DNA of 64,000 nt from Solen grandis (GCA_021229015.1 CM037783.1:5899324-5963323); one strand, 5' to 3'. Shown: positions 1 through 11,340, counted from the first letter of the stretch. Numbers and translations are program-made. The notes: generated by a model not told the origin, from the sequence alone.

Positions 1-529
1 ACTATTCAGAGAATATGAGAGCTATTCTACTCGCGTCAACGTTGGTGTCGGCATTGGCAGTCATATCTAAGAAACCAGTAGGTGTATTGCAATCAATCTT
101 CACACAAGTCTTTCTAGGCACAAAACAAACCTAGAGAACCAAGAGGGACAACTCTTGATTGAATTTTACTCAAATTATGGGCCTTTTTCAACTTAAAAAT
201 TTGCGTTAACATTTTTGGTTAAAGTTTTTCTGCAACTAAGTTAATATCATAACTCTGTAACCACTTGGTGTATTGGATTTAAACTTTACACAAGTCTTCC
301 TAAGCATGAAACCAACCTGCAGAACCAAGATGAACAACACTTGCTAGAATTTTACTCAAATTATGGGTCTTTTTCGACTTAGAAATTTGCGTTTTACTGA
401 GAATTAAAGAGAACATGCTGCTAAATTGAGTCACATAAATTATTTTAATACTGCTTTAATACAATAGTATTGCGTCACTATCAAATACCCGAATAGTCGA
501 GCATGCTGTCTTTCGGACAGCTCTTGTTT
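1..529 (+). mobile_element. HINE/Helentron-like element, family A, copy a (truncated by window start)
   Basis: The window opens inside the 5' end (ACTATTC.GAGAATATGAGAGC). Two core-repeat monomers follow (tactcaaattatgggc..ttttt.aactta). The 3' end is intact at 488-529: the subterminal inverted repeat CGAATAGTCGAG, the hairpin GCTGTC-ttt-cGGACAGC, then CTCTTGTTT. The 5' CTCGACTATTCG of sister copies is the reverse complement of the 3' subterminal repeat. This layout (inverted subterminal repeats, core tandem repeats, 3' hairpin) is that of DINE-1/HINE elements. The class assignment is inference. Confidence 0.7.
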
Positions 530-574
530 GGCTTTCTTGTAATAAGATAAATCATGGATAAACTTTTTTTTTTC

Positions 575-860
575 TGGGGTCAGAATGGGCTCAGCTCCAG
601 GGTCACTTGATTTTACTTAGACATATAGGAAAAAATTTATAAGATCTCATCAGAAACCACAAGGCCTGGAGTTTAGTAACATGACCCATTAAACTGGATC
701 TTATGAGTTTGCTTGAATCATGGCCGTGGTGTCAAAATTGGTCCTGCCTTAATCTTTTGACAGGTTTTTCAACAGAATTCGTCCTCTAAAATGATGATGT
801 CCGGGCCGGCGTCATCGTCGTTGGGCATCACTCAGGTTGACCTTTTTAGAAAATTGTCAC
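575..860 (+). mobile_element. HINE-like family C core fragment
   Basis: Contains GTCACTTGATTTTAC, CAGAAACCACAAGGCCTG and TTCAAATCATGGC blocks that recur at 3115-3400. It is a diverged piece of the same core repeat (about 140-bp monomer). Its boundary with the next element near 861 is not sharp. Confidence 0.5.
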
Positions 861-2620
861 AACCTGCTCATGGTGAGCTATTGTGATCGCCTTTTGTCCG
901 GCGTCCGTTCGTCCGAAGTCAGCAATTTTCTTTAAACGACATCTACTTCTAACACACTGGGCCAAATTTGATGAAAAATTGCCTGCGATGTTCCTTGCAT
1001 GAAGCTCTACCAAAGTTGTTCAAATGGTTCCGGTCTGTTGCCTATCTGGGCCACAGGAGCTAAAAATAGATTTTTAAAGTGAAATCTTTAAAAATCTTCT
1101 TCTTCGAAATCATAAGGTCTAGAGCTTATATATTTGGTGTGTGACATTGTCTTATGAACCTTTACGAAGTTTACCATATACACTGGCAGATTAGGCGCAC
1201 TGTTTTTTCAGATAATTCAGGTTTATAGAGGGGGGGTGCACCTTATATGATGATATACAGCTTTCTTTTTTTTTCAATCACTGAGAAGTGAAATTTACCG
1301 TTATACGATCTCAGAAAATGGATATACTGAAAGCCAATGAATACAATAATATGCTATAAAGTCTACATGAAACTATAATAAACAATACCAGGTTATTGCT
1401 TTTGTTCATATTAGTTATCCTACTGGTATATTTCATGATAAATTGATCGTGAGAAACTGAAACAACTTGGTGGAAGCCATTTTCCTATAAACTAAAAAGT
1501 TTATTTTATGGGACCTCATGATGTATAGGTCCCCAGTGTTATTTAGAATGCGGGGACACGGTCAAGTAATGTCATGTTATGAAATGTGTCACCTTCACCC
1601 TACCCCTTCTTAATATAACGGTCGAAAGGTAACCTTATGCCATGTGTAAATAAAACATTTCACCATATGATTAGCCACGGTGATATAAGGATAGCTTTCA
1701 GTCTGTCAAATGTACGACGGCACAAATTTCAAAACAATATTTCGGCCTAACATACTATATGATAAATGATTTTTTTTTTTTTTTCAAATAAGTTACGCTG
1801 AAAATTAGGATGCGCCTTATATATAGCTGCGCCTAATCAGACCGTTTTTCACCTATTGACCTTGACCTTTTGCCTATTTTTGCTGTATTTTTTTTGAAAA
1901 CTTAAAAATGCCTGTCATTTCAGAACCGTTACCAACAGGGCACTGATATTTCACATGTGAATTCCTTGTGGCAAGACCTTTCCATCAATGTTACACTTTT
2001 GGACTTTGACCTTGACCTTTGAACTTTTACCTATTTTTGAAATGTTTAACAAAAAACTTAAACGTTGGCCATAACTTTTTACTATTTGACATACATCTTT
2101 TATATTTGGTATGCATATTCATCATTACAATGATTTTTCAGATATACCTCAATATTTTATGTATCGACCTTGACCTTTGACCTTATTTTGCCATAACTTT
2201 GGACAAGTTTTATAATCAAAATTTCTTTGTCATTTTTCAATATTTTTTTAAAAAAAACAACTTTGTATACTGGTTTGTCATCATATGAACATGTGCAGGT
2301 ATGATTTTGGTCATGATCTTTAGTGTCTTCAAATTTTACAGTTTTGTGTTGATTATCAAAAACTCAATGGATAAGCAATTGTGATTATTTGCTTACATAT
2401 TTTACATCTTTGTGTTGTATACATTCTTTTCCATGCATAGGTCAAGGTCATCTTTCAAGGTCAAAGGTCAAATTTAAAGGGTATGGTACTTAAACTTCGC
2501 ATTTAAAGGCTTACAGTTTCAGTTGTGATTTTCAAGGTCAATTTTTTTAAGTGTTTAACAAAAATGTGTAACATTGGCAAAAACAGGCAAGCGTTGGCAC
2601 TGCATGCGGTGCTCTTGTTT
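861..2620 (+). mobile_element. HINE-like family B, interrupted by a MITE
   Basis: Begins near GCTCATGGTGAGCTATTGTG and GTCCGGCGTCCGTTCGTCC. It carries many TGACCTTGACCTTTGA core blocks and ends at 2597-2620 with the short hairpin GCAC-tgcatgcg-GTGC followed by CTCTTGTTT. A MITE-like block at 1174-1843 splits it: the sequence before (gaacctttacgaagttta) and after (ttttcacctattgaccttgacc) reads as one element. No coding capacity is visible. Confidence 0.6.
1174..1843 (+). mobile_element. Pogo/Tigger-like MITE, copy 1, nested in family B
   Basis: The left end CATATACACTGGCAGATTAG and the right end near GCGCCTAATCAG are imperfect inverted repeats. The interior (ATGATTAGCCAC, GGGACC..ATAGGTCCCCAG) is found in inverse orientation at about 5240-5825. 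The better preserved end of copy 2 reads, on the other strand, CAGTATACCCTGGCAGATTA next to TA, which suggests a TA-targeting pogo-like family. Confidence 0.55.
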
Positions 2621-3114
2621 AGTGTAAGAAGTAAACCTTAAGAAATCTGAGGTTGATAGATTGATGTGATTATTAGTATGTTACAATGATTTGTTTTGGA
2701 CTTCACTTGGGTTATTGTAACAGCCTAAAATGACCAAATGCTGCACATTTACTATCAAATTTTTTTTGCAAGCCACCTTTGCATCGAAACAAACTATATT
2801 GGTGCGCTTGGTAAAGTGATCACGTGATAAAGACAGTTACATCATTCGATTGCAGTCACATCAGCATAGAAAATAAAAGTCCTATAATGTTTTTATGTCA
2901 CAGGCGATTTTTGTAGCCTGTAAGTATTTATTTTTTACATAGCATTGATTTTTCAGCATTTTTGCTTAATTCTAGTATACTTATGTTGTAGAGGTATATA
3001 CAATTGTTTGATCATATTTACACTATTGAGAGGTTATTCAGTTTTAAATCTAGGAGAACGGGGGTTGAAAACGAAGTACTATAGTTGGTGTGACTGACGT
3101 CACACACAACTAAC
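2621..3114. other. Unassigned AT-rich stretch
   Basis: No ORF or clear repeat boundary was seen. It contains a CRE-like palindrome TGACGTCA near 3095 inside a short imperfect inverted repeat (GGTGTGAC/GTCACACA). Confidence 0.3.
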
Positions 3115-3586
3115 TAGAAAAAACCTTCTTGTCAGAAACCACAAGGCCTTGAGTTTAGATATTTAGTATGTAACATGGCTTAGTAGACCTCAACCAATTT
3201 TGTTCAAATCATGCACCTGGGGTTAAAATTGGCCCCGCCCCCAGGTCACTTGATTTTACATAGACTTGTATTGGAAAACCCTCAACAGAAACCACTAGGC
3301 CTGAAGTTAAGATGTTTACTAATGGACCTCAACCATATCTGTTCAAATCATGGCGCTGGTGTCAAAATTGACCCCACCCCAGGGGTCACTTGATTTTATA
3401 TAGACTTAATAAGAGCTATGTCCATCAAAATTTGGATGGCAGGTACAGTTTTTGTGTGGAATTTAGATGATCTTGCTGAACTTCTGCATGGATTATGTAT
3501 TCAGTATGACTCATAATACAATGATTGTCAATAAAGGCAATGTTTCTCAGGTGAGCGATTCAGGGCCGTCTTGGCACTCTTGTTTA
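3115..3586 (+). mobile_element. HINE-like family C, 3' part
   Basis: Two monomers of about 139 bp are recognisable by GTCACTTGATTTTA-tATAGACT at 3246 and 3385. The 3' end at 3548-3586 reads CAGGTGAGCGATTCAGGGCC, gtctt, GGCaCTCTTGTTT: a subterminal motif, a short hairpin (GGCC/GGC) and the same CTCTTGTTT terminus used by families A and B. The 60-codon ORF here is not a gene. Confidence 0.6.
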
Positions 3587-3885
3587 AAGTTGGTTAAAGT
3601 TTTGTATGCAAGTTACTATCCAGCTTATATCTCAATGACCATTCATGATATTGACTTGAAAGTTTATGAATATGTTAAGGGGCATCAGACAACCAAGGTA
3701 GATAACTCTTGACTGAATTTTATGCAAATAATGGCCCCTTTTAACTTAGAAATTTTGGTTTAAGTTTTGAATTAAGGGTCAGCTTGCTTTTGATATATTT
3801 ATTCTTCATCTTTGTCAAGACTGTCTCTGACATGGTTACAGCAGTATCTGGGGGCATTCATGATCTTCAATGATAATTCTTGTTT
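3587..3885 (+). mobile_element. Family A core fragment
   Basis: TTAAAGTTTTGTATGCAAGTTACTATC through AAATTTTGGTTTAAG-type blocks match family A core monomers, beginning directly after the family C 3' end. A terminal TTCTTGTTT occurs at 3877-3885. The overlapping 81-codon ORF is repeat-derived. Confidence 0.5.
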
Positions 3886-4687
3886 GATAATGGACAAATA
3901 GATAAATGATATTGACATGTGTGACTCAATTCAGTTTAAGTAGGTCAGATGGTGAACAGTCTGTCACTTAAGCTGCATGAAACTAGTTATAACTTAGATT
4001 GGAATCAAAGTGCAGAGAGACTGTTGGCAGGATCAAAGACATTTCAACAGAGATAGGGAATTCCTGTAAAAGCCAGTGGAAAATATTGTTTAGGCATGCA
4101 GCAGATTATTGAATATTGCATAAAAAATGAAAAAGGAAAAATCACAGTTGAAAATGTAACCATATTTTGAAATATTCATTTCTCTACTGCAAGGAATTAA
4201 TTTTATTTTAAATTAATTTATTTTAACAATACTTAAAAACTGTTGTTTAAATTCATCTAGTTACCATCATGCAGGTACTTTTCTATTTCACATAAAACAT
4301 ATTTTATTTCTTGACTTATTTAATACATTTAATATGTAAGGTATCATTTTGATGGTATTGTAAAATACAATTTACTTTCACATATCTTCAATAGAAAAGG
4401 TGATTTTTGAAAACGTGACTTTGGGAGAATTGGAAAATTTATTATGTGCTTTTGAGAGATTTAGGTTAGTTGTTAATCTTGGTTTAATAAGTCTTTGGCA
4501 GAATAAACATGATGAAATAGTTCTACCTGTAACTTTAGTTACAAGTAGTAAGTCAGCTGAAGTCGCTCTTTGTTTAAAAATAACCCGGCCGGCACATATA
4601 AGGTAAGGTACGGAGCACCTTACTTTTTTGGATAACTTATTTGAAAAAAAAGAATCACTTATTGCATCATATAAGACAAACTACTTT
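3886..4687. other. AT-rich DNA with no recognised gene
   Basis: Nothing supportable as a gene. A 68-codon open frame at 4400-4606 lacks recognisable domains or splice context. Confidence 0.3.
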
Positions 4688-5234
4688 TTAGCTTGACTTT
4701 TTGAAGAATATGAGAGCTATTGCAGTCACCCTTTCGTTGGCGTTGGCATTGCAGCTTTTAGTTAAAGTTTTGCATGCAAGTTACTATCAACCTTATATCC
4801 CAATAACCATTCTTGGTATTGACTTGAAAGTTTATGAATATGTTCAGGGGCATCAGACAGGTAAGGTTAGATAACTCTTGACTGACTTTATTACAAATTA
4901 TGGCCACTTTTTAACTTAGAAATTTTGGTTGAAGTTTTGCATTCAATAGAAAATTTTGTTAAAGATTTGCATACAATCATTTTACCAGCTTACAACTCAA
5001 TAACCAGTCATGGTATTGAATCGAAAGTTTATGAATATGTTAGGGACATCAGACAACCAAGGTATATAATTATTGACTGAATTTAATACAAATTATGGCC
5101 CTTTTCTACATGGATGTTTTGGTTTAAGCTTTGCATGCACAGTTTTAATTTGCTTATGTCTCAGTAGATTTCATTTGATTTAGCAACAAGCATTCCGAAT
5201 AGTCAAATGTGCTGTCTTCTGACAGCTCTTGTTT
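4688..5234 (+). mobile_element. HINE-like family A, copy b (both ends present)
   Basis: The 5' end TTAGCTTGACTTTTTGAAGA is a diverged CTCGACTATTCGAAGA. Core monomers recur about every 165-220 bp. The 3' end at 5194-5234 has CCGAATAGTCAAATG, the hairpin GCTGTC-ttct-GACAGC and CTCTTGTTT. It is about 547 bp, non-coding, and the best complete copy in the window. Confidence 0.7.
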
Positions 5235-5239
5235 AAGAT

Positions 5240-5825
5240 TTGTGCCATCAGAATTTTTACAGACTAAAAGCTATCTGTACATTACAGTGGCTAATCATAC
5301 AGTTAAGCGTTTTATTTAAATGGCATGATATTACCAATAGACTGTTACATTCAGGAGGTGTAGGGTAAGGTGACACATTCGTATAACATGGCATTACTCA
5401 ACCATGTCCAGGCATTCTAAATCACAAACTGGGGACCAAAAATTCTTTCAACTAACAGACATTTCATAACAATTGCAACCTGTCACTTTTCTCCTGGACA
5501 TAGGTCCCGTAAAATTAACTTATTTGTAATAAAAGTGGCTTCCATCATGTCTACCAATCATTTTACCAAGAAATATAATAGGATAACTAATAAGAATAAA
5601 AGCAATTACCTGGAATTGTTTATTATGGTTTTGTATAGACTTAAAGGCATATTACTGTATTAGTTGGCTCTCAGTATATCCGTATTCAGAAATCGTATAC
5701 CAGTAAATCTTATGTCTTGGTGATGAAAAAACAACAACAGACCTTAAAACCTGTATAAGGTGCAACCCTTCTGGAAACATGAAATATCTGGAAAAAAGGT
5801 GTGCCTAATCTGCCAGGGTATACTG
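5240..5825 (-). mobile_element. Pogo/Tigger-like MITE, copy 2
   Basis: Inverse copy of the element at 1174-1843, sharing the GCTAATCAT, ACAGACTaAAAGCTATC and AGCAATTACCTGG blocks. Its well preserved terminus at 5800-5825 (TGCCTAATCTGCCAGGGTAT then ACTG, next base pair TA) gives a CAGTATACCC-type end. It lies immediately after HINE copy b. The left end is degraded. Confidence 0.55.
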
Positions 5826-5907
5826 TACCAATACATAAGACTGGCTACTGCCAGTCAAAATATGACAGGACTGGTTTATATATTTGTCCTTTTTCATAGC
5901 CTGTATG

Positions 5908-7335
5908 TAGAGTGATGGTGTGATGGGTATGTTTAAATAGGTAAGCTAGTGCTAAATTTAGTGAACAGTGAGTGATGGATATAGTAAGTGTACAGTGAGT
6001 GATGGGTTAAGTGTACAGTGAGTGATGGGTTTAGTGATGGGTATGTTTAGTATAGTGAGTGAAGGGTATGTTGAGTGTACAGTGAGTGATTGGTATATTG
6101 TGTACAGTGAGTGATGGGTATGTTAAGTGTACAGTGAGTGATGGGTATGTTAAGTTTACAATGAGTAATGGGTATGTTTTGTGTAGTGAGTGATGGGTTT
6201 GTTAAGTGTACATTGAGTGATGGGTATGTTTTGTGTAGTGGATGATGGGTATGTTGAGTGTACAGTGAGTGATGGGTATGTTTTGTGTAGTGGGTGATGG
6301 GTATGTTAAGTGTACAGTGAGTGATGGGTATGTTTTGTGTAGTGAGTGATGGGTTTGTTAAATGTACAGTGAGTGATGGGTATGTTTTGTGTTGTGGGTG
6401 ATGGGTATGTTAAGTGTACAGTGAGTGATGGGTATGTTGAGTGTACAGTGAGTGATGGGTATGTTTTGTGTAGTGAGTGATGGGTTTGTTAAATGTACAG
6501 TGAGTGATGGGTATGTTTTGTGTTGGTGGTGATGGGTATGTTAAGTGTACAGTGAGTGATGGGTATGTTAAGTGTACAGTGAGTGATGGGTATGTTGAGT
6601 GTACAGTGAGTGATGGTTATGTTTTGTGTAGTGAGTGATGGGTATGTTAAGTGTACAGTGAGTGATGGGTATGTTTTGTGTAGTGGGTGATGGGTATGTT
6701 AAGTGTACAGTGAGTGAAGGATATGTTGAGTGTACAGTGAGTGATGGTATGTTTGTGTACAGTGAGTGATGGGTATTTTTTGTGTAGTGAGTGATGGGTA
6801 TGTTTTGTGTACAGTGAGTGATGGGTATGTTTTGTGTAGTGGGTGATGGGTATGTTAAGTGTACAGTGAGTGAAGGATATGTTGAGTGTACAGTGAGTGA
6901 TGGGTATGTTTTGTGTAGTGAGTGATGGGTTTGTTAAGTGTACAGTGAGTGATGGGTATGTTAAGTGTACAGTGAGTGATGGGTATGTTTTATGTAGTGA
7001 GTGATGGGTATGTTAAGTGTACAGTGAGTGATGGGTATGTTGTGTGTACAGTGAGTGATGGGTATGTTTTGTGTAGTGAGTGATGGGTATGTTAAGTATA
7101 CAGTGAGTGATGGGTATGTTTAGTGTACAGTGAGTGGTGGGTATGTTAAGTGTACAGTGAGTGGTGGGTATGTTGTGTGTAGTGAGTGATGGGTATGTTT
7201 AGTGTAATGAGTGAAGGGTATGTTAAGTGTACAGTGAGTGATTGGTATGTTTTGTGTAGTGATTGATTGGTATGTTAAGTGTACAGTGAGTGATGGGTAT
7301 GTTTTGTGTAGTGGGTGAAGGGTATGTTAAGTGAG
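5908..7335 (+). repeat. 25/27-bp minisatellite upstream of the EEPD1-like exon
   Basis: About 54 units of ACAGTGAGTGATGGGTATGT plus TAAGTGT (27 bp), mixed with a shorter form (about 25 bp) ending TTTTGTGT and lacking ACA. The two types often alternate, giving a roughly 52-bp dimer. Each unit carries GTGAGT, a 5' splice-site-like hexamer. It is presumably in the 5'UTR intron of the EEPD1-like gene. Confidence 0.9.
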
Positions 7336-7654
7336 GTATGAGACAAATGCAGTCACAGAGGTTTAAATTTTACTTCCAAGCTACAAACAGTGTTATATAA
7401 AATATTATCATTTTCACAGTGTCTATCTTAACAGAAGATACTGTACTGTACTGTTAAGTTTTTAAGTATAGGGAAAGCAGAACCTTGTTTCTGGTGTTAT
7501 TATTTTTACATTTCATTTCAGGGTGTTCAGAAATGAGAGAGATGAGAGCTCCAGAGCCACAGAAATAGATGTGGACAATTAACTCAGAAGAATGACAGTG
7601 GAACAGCTCCCAATCCAGCATACAACAATATGACATATAAATAGCATCATTACC
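7336..7654. other. Short unique spacer before the EEPD1-like exon
   Basis: No repeat or gene recognised. A minus-strand open frame (7454-7666) has no features of a real protein. Confidence 0.3.
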
Positions 7655-7675
7655 TTGTCTGTACATAGATTCACA

Positions 7676-7729
7676 TGGATTTTTTTTCGCATTTTTTGCT
7701 ATGCAAAGGTAATTGAATTAAACACAGCC
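7676..7729 (+). promoter_or_regulatory. Probable 3' splice site and 5'UTR end of the EEPD1-like exon
   Basis: A T-rich tract at 7681-7699 is followed by AG at 7707-7708 (GCAAAG) and again at 7727-7728 (ACACAG), immediately before CCATGG. Either could be the acceptor joining an upstream non-coding exon to this exon. This makes the upstream in-frame ATG at 7655 likely intronic. No upstream 5'UTR exon could be pinned. Confidence 0.45.
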
Positions 7730-8691
7730 ATGGGTGCAGTGAACAGTTGCTGTATTCCTCGCAAAAGTGGAATAGATAGTGATGGTGCTTATGGAAAATC
7801 ACGAGGGTTGAAGAATCACCGCCGACAACTGAGTGCTACGTTTAACATGTCTCTTCTTGAGGATGAAAATGAAGCTTTAGTAAAAAATCAGTTGGATATA
7901 AACATGGCAACGGAAGAAGAATTGATGACATTACCTGGAATAAACCGTACAACTGCGAAACAGATAATTGATTACCGGAAACAGATTCGTGGGTTCAAAC
8001 TTGTTGAGGATTTAGCATTAGTATCGGGTGTAGGTGCAGCAAAAATGCAAATTATTCGTAATGAGATTTGTGTGAAACGTTTGAACAATCTGAATGGTAT
8101 TGTGAAAGATGGAGCAAATAAAGAGTCTCCTGATAGTCATAAAAAGGAGATTGTGAGGTTACTAAATTTGAATACTTCAAACGTGTTTCAGTTGATGAAG
8201 GTGAAGGGTATAGGTCAAACTTTAGCAGAAAACATAGTCACATACAGGGATAAGAAAGGTCCTTTCACTAACATTGACGATTTAATAAAAGTAAAAGGAA
8301 TAGGACCGCATGTTTTGAGTGCCATCAAACCCCAGTTGACTCTTGAAGATACCAGCATATCAGATAGTATGTCAGTGTCATCGTCAAAGAAATCATCAAA
8401 TTTGAACAATAGTGCAATACCAAGTCGGACCTCTGATATTTCATTTAATTCAGAGAATCATTCAAACTTGTCAGGAAATGAATTTTCAAAATCCTCTATG
8501 GAAAATTTGATTGACAGGTTAGGTCCATTTTCAGAAAAACCATCACGACCAGTTGTGGATATCCCCACATTTAAGTGCAATAATCGAAATATTGTTAAAA
8601 TTGCATCATGGAATTTGGAGTGTTTTTCGTCAGAAAAAGCCAGTAATCCAGGGGTTCTGGATGTTGTCTGCATGACAATTCTTGAAAATGG
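7730..8691 (+). CDS. EEPD1: EEPD1-like protein, N-terminal coding exon (partial)
   Basis: This exon encodes residues 1-320 (plus two bases of the next codon) of an endonuclease/exonuclease/phosphatase family domain-containing protein 1. The family is known for a DNA 5'-end nuclease role at stalled forks and for membrane-linked roles in vertebrates. Visible in order: MGAVNSCC (Gly2 and Ser6 fit N-myristoylation, Cys7/8 could be palmitoylated); HhH module 1 at about 55-106 with LDINMATEEELMTLPGI and EDLALVSGVGAAK; HhH module 2 at about 146-199 with KVKGIGQTLAENI and KVKGIGPHVLSAI; a Ser/Asn-rich linker at about 205-280; and KIASWNLECF at 290-299, the first strand of the EEP fold. The frame is open back to 7655, but the ATG at 7730 is preferred because only it gives the conserved MG start, and poly-T/AG acceptors lie between the two. 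The exon ends at GG|GTAAGT (donor at 8692). The family is about 570 residues long, so roughly 44% is missing here. Homology is clear; the gene name is from recalled family sequence, not a search. Confidence 0.93.
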
Positions 8692-8697
8692 GTAAGT
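8692..8697 (+). promoter_or_regulatory. Splice donor ending the EEPD1-like exon
   Basis: GTAAGT directly follows the codons for ...MTILEN plus GG. The frame hits TAA at 8693-8695 if read through. The conserved protein continues past this point in the family, so the stop belongs to the intron. Confidence 0.85.
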
Positions 8698-8739
8698 TAA
8701 CAAACAATGAAATATTGATCAATCATTTTAAGCTTATAA

Positions 8740-9105
8740 TGTGCCCCTGGTCGTCTGTCATCCTTTAGCAATTTCATGTCTGCTTTGTATCTCTTGAACT
8801 CCTGGAAGAAAAGAAAAAATATTTGACAGAAATGTTAACCATACTAAGTGGATGTACAGAGCAGAGGTTTCTGATGGCTTGATTCAAGTTCAAGGTCACA
8901 CTTGAAGGTCATATGTCATACTGATAATTATAATTATAGAATTTTGTGTCTGCTCAGGATCCCTTGAACTGTTTAAAGGAAATTGAAACTCTTTGCGAGA
9001 AATGTCATTCATACTGAGATGACATGTATGGAGCAGGTTTCAATCACATCAGTTCAAGGTCAAGGTCACATGTCATACTTTGATATACTGTGTATTTTAC
9101 ATCTG
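8740..9105 (+). repeat. Degenerate core-repeat element in the EEPD1 intron
   Basis: Two monomers about 170 bp apart start at TGTCTGCT (8777 and 8947). They share CCTTGAACT, GAAATGT, ATACTGA, GAGCAG and TTCAAGGTCA..TCACATGTCATACT. This resembles the TTCAAGGTCA cores of HINE-like families, but no hairpin terminus was found. Confidence 0.5.
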
Positions 9106-10240
9106 TGCAGCCCTCATCTATTGAATTCATGTTTTGTATGATGATTTTGGTTATAATTAGCTAGATAAAGAAAATGAAGATTTATGTTCATTTTGACATT
9201 AACTGGTTAATAGGCTATCCAAACCTCAAGAAACTGGATTATGATGTTGGTATGTATAAAGACTCAGTATCATTTTATAAGCAGTCAAAATTAATGGCTT
9301 TTAATATATCCCTTTTGGTACACTCTCTAAATGGTGCAGTTAAGAGAATTTCTGCCCTAAAATTTGAATTAAAAAAGGTATATATTTTTGTTTTTCATAT
9401 AGTTATTTATCAGAATTCAATATTTGGAAAATATAAGATTTGCAAAATTTTACCAGTTACTCTGCTGTAACTGGAGAACAATGGAGTTGAAACTTCAAGA
9501 ACACAGTTAATTTGCAATATTCATTCTGTAAAATTCCATGACTTCAACTGAAATACTAAGAGAGATACATTCAGTACAAGATTATGTGACAGGTACCCAA
9601 AGAATTCTTTTTTTCCCCCCCAAACTTTACCCTTCTCACTAGGGAAGCCCTAGAAGCAAAGTATATGGGTATATTTCATATGTTAAATTGATATTAATCA
9701 GATACAACCAGAGGTGACACATTTAGGGATCACTCTTCCATTGTCTGTCTGTCCATCTGTCTATCGGTCCAATCGAGCTGTAATTATTACACCAGGTGGC
9801 GAATACGAATACACATTAAAATACAGGGTCATGAATATGAATATTTATTCATGAATATGAATACACTCTGGTATAATGCAGAAATAAAAGACAAACTAAA
9901 CTCAGGTTGCACATATTTTGAAGTGATTCAGTGGCTGCTATCTCGTCAATCAAAACTGTATTCCCAATGATCATTGAATAAAAGGAAACTAATTGTTTGA
10001 GAAAATATATGATTCAAAATTAATTTTTTGAAAGATGACTAAACATTAATTTTCTTAAAAGAAGACTTAAACTTGTAATTGAAGTGAGTAAACAGTAATG
10101 AAAATGGCATTGCCTGTGATCAAAGTTTTGATGCAAAATATAATAACTAAAAAAAGGTACAGTGTTAGTACTGGTAGTTTTTTTTTATATATTATAAATA
10201 AATATGATATATTTTATTATTTATCATTGTGTGTTCATAT
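9106..10240. other. Intron-like AT-rich DNA
   Basis: No gene recognised. A 98-codon open frame at 9174-9470 is AT-rich with no domain signature. A small foldback near 9790-9880 pairs ATTACACCAG with CTCTGGTATAAT around a TCATGAATATGAAT repeat. Confidence 0.3.
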
Positions 10241-11340
10241 TTTTAGCTCGACTATTCAAAGAATATGAGAGTTATTGTAGTCAACCTTGCGTCGGCATTG
10301 GAGTTTCAGCTCTTGGTTCAAGTTTTACATGCAAGTTACTATCAACCTTATTTCATTAACCATTTATGGTATTGACTTGAAAGTTTATGAATATGGTCAG
10401 GGGCATCAGACAATCAAGGTAGATAACTCTTGATTGAATTAAATATAAATTATGGCCCCTTTTTAACTTAGAAATTTTGGTTAAAGTTTTGCATGCAATA
10501 GAAAATTTGGTTAAAGTTTTGCGTGCAAGCTACTATCTAGTTTGTATCTCAATAACCATTCATGAAATTGACTTGAAAGTTTATGAATATGTTTAGGGGC
10601 ATCAGACAACCAAAGTAGATAACTCTTGATGGAATATGTTACAAATTATGGCCCCTTTTAAACTAAGAAATGTTGGTTAAAGTTTTGCATGCAAGGTACT
10701 TTCATGCTAATATCTCAGTATCCAGGCATGGGATTGATTTGAAACATCTTTAATATGTTTAGGGGTATCATACTTTCATGGTAGATAACTCTTGATAGAA
10801 TATGTTACAAATTATGGCCCATTTTTAACTTAAAAAGTTTGGTAAAAGTTTTGCATGCAAGGTACTTCATGCTAATATCTCAGTATCCAGGCATAGAATT
10901 GATTTGAAACATCTTAAATATGTTTAGGGGTATCATACTATCTAGGTAGATAACTTTTATGAATATTTACAATTATGGCCCCTTTTTAAACTTAGAAATT
11001 TTGGTTAAAGTTTTGCATGCAAGGTACTTTCATGCTAATATCTCAGTATCCAGGCATGGGATTGATTTGAAACATCTTTAATATGTTTAGTAGTATCATA
11101 CTTTCATGGTAGATAACTCTTGATGGAATATGTTACAAATTATTGCCCCTTTTTAACTTAAAAAATCTGGTTAAAGTTTTGCATGCAAGGTCCTTTCATG
11201 CTAATATCTCAGTATTCAGGCAGGGGATTGATTTGAAACATCTTTAATATGTTTAGGGGTATCATACTATAAAGGAAGATAACACTTGATGGAATATATT
11301 AAAAATTATGACCCTCTTTTAACTTAAAATTTTGGTTAAA
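10241..11340 (+). mobile_element. HINE-like family A, copy c with expanded core array
   Basis: The 5' end TTTTAGCTCGACTATTCAAA is followed by five to six core monomers. The GCATGCAAG landmark falls at 10521, 10687, 10853, 11015 and 11181, a spacing of 166, 166, 162 and 166 bp. No 3' hairpin appears before a new 5' end starts at 11341. Confidence 0.7.
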
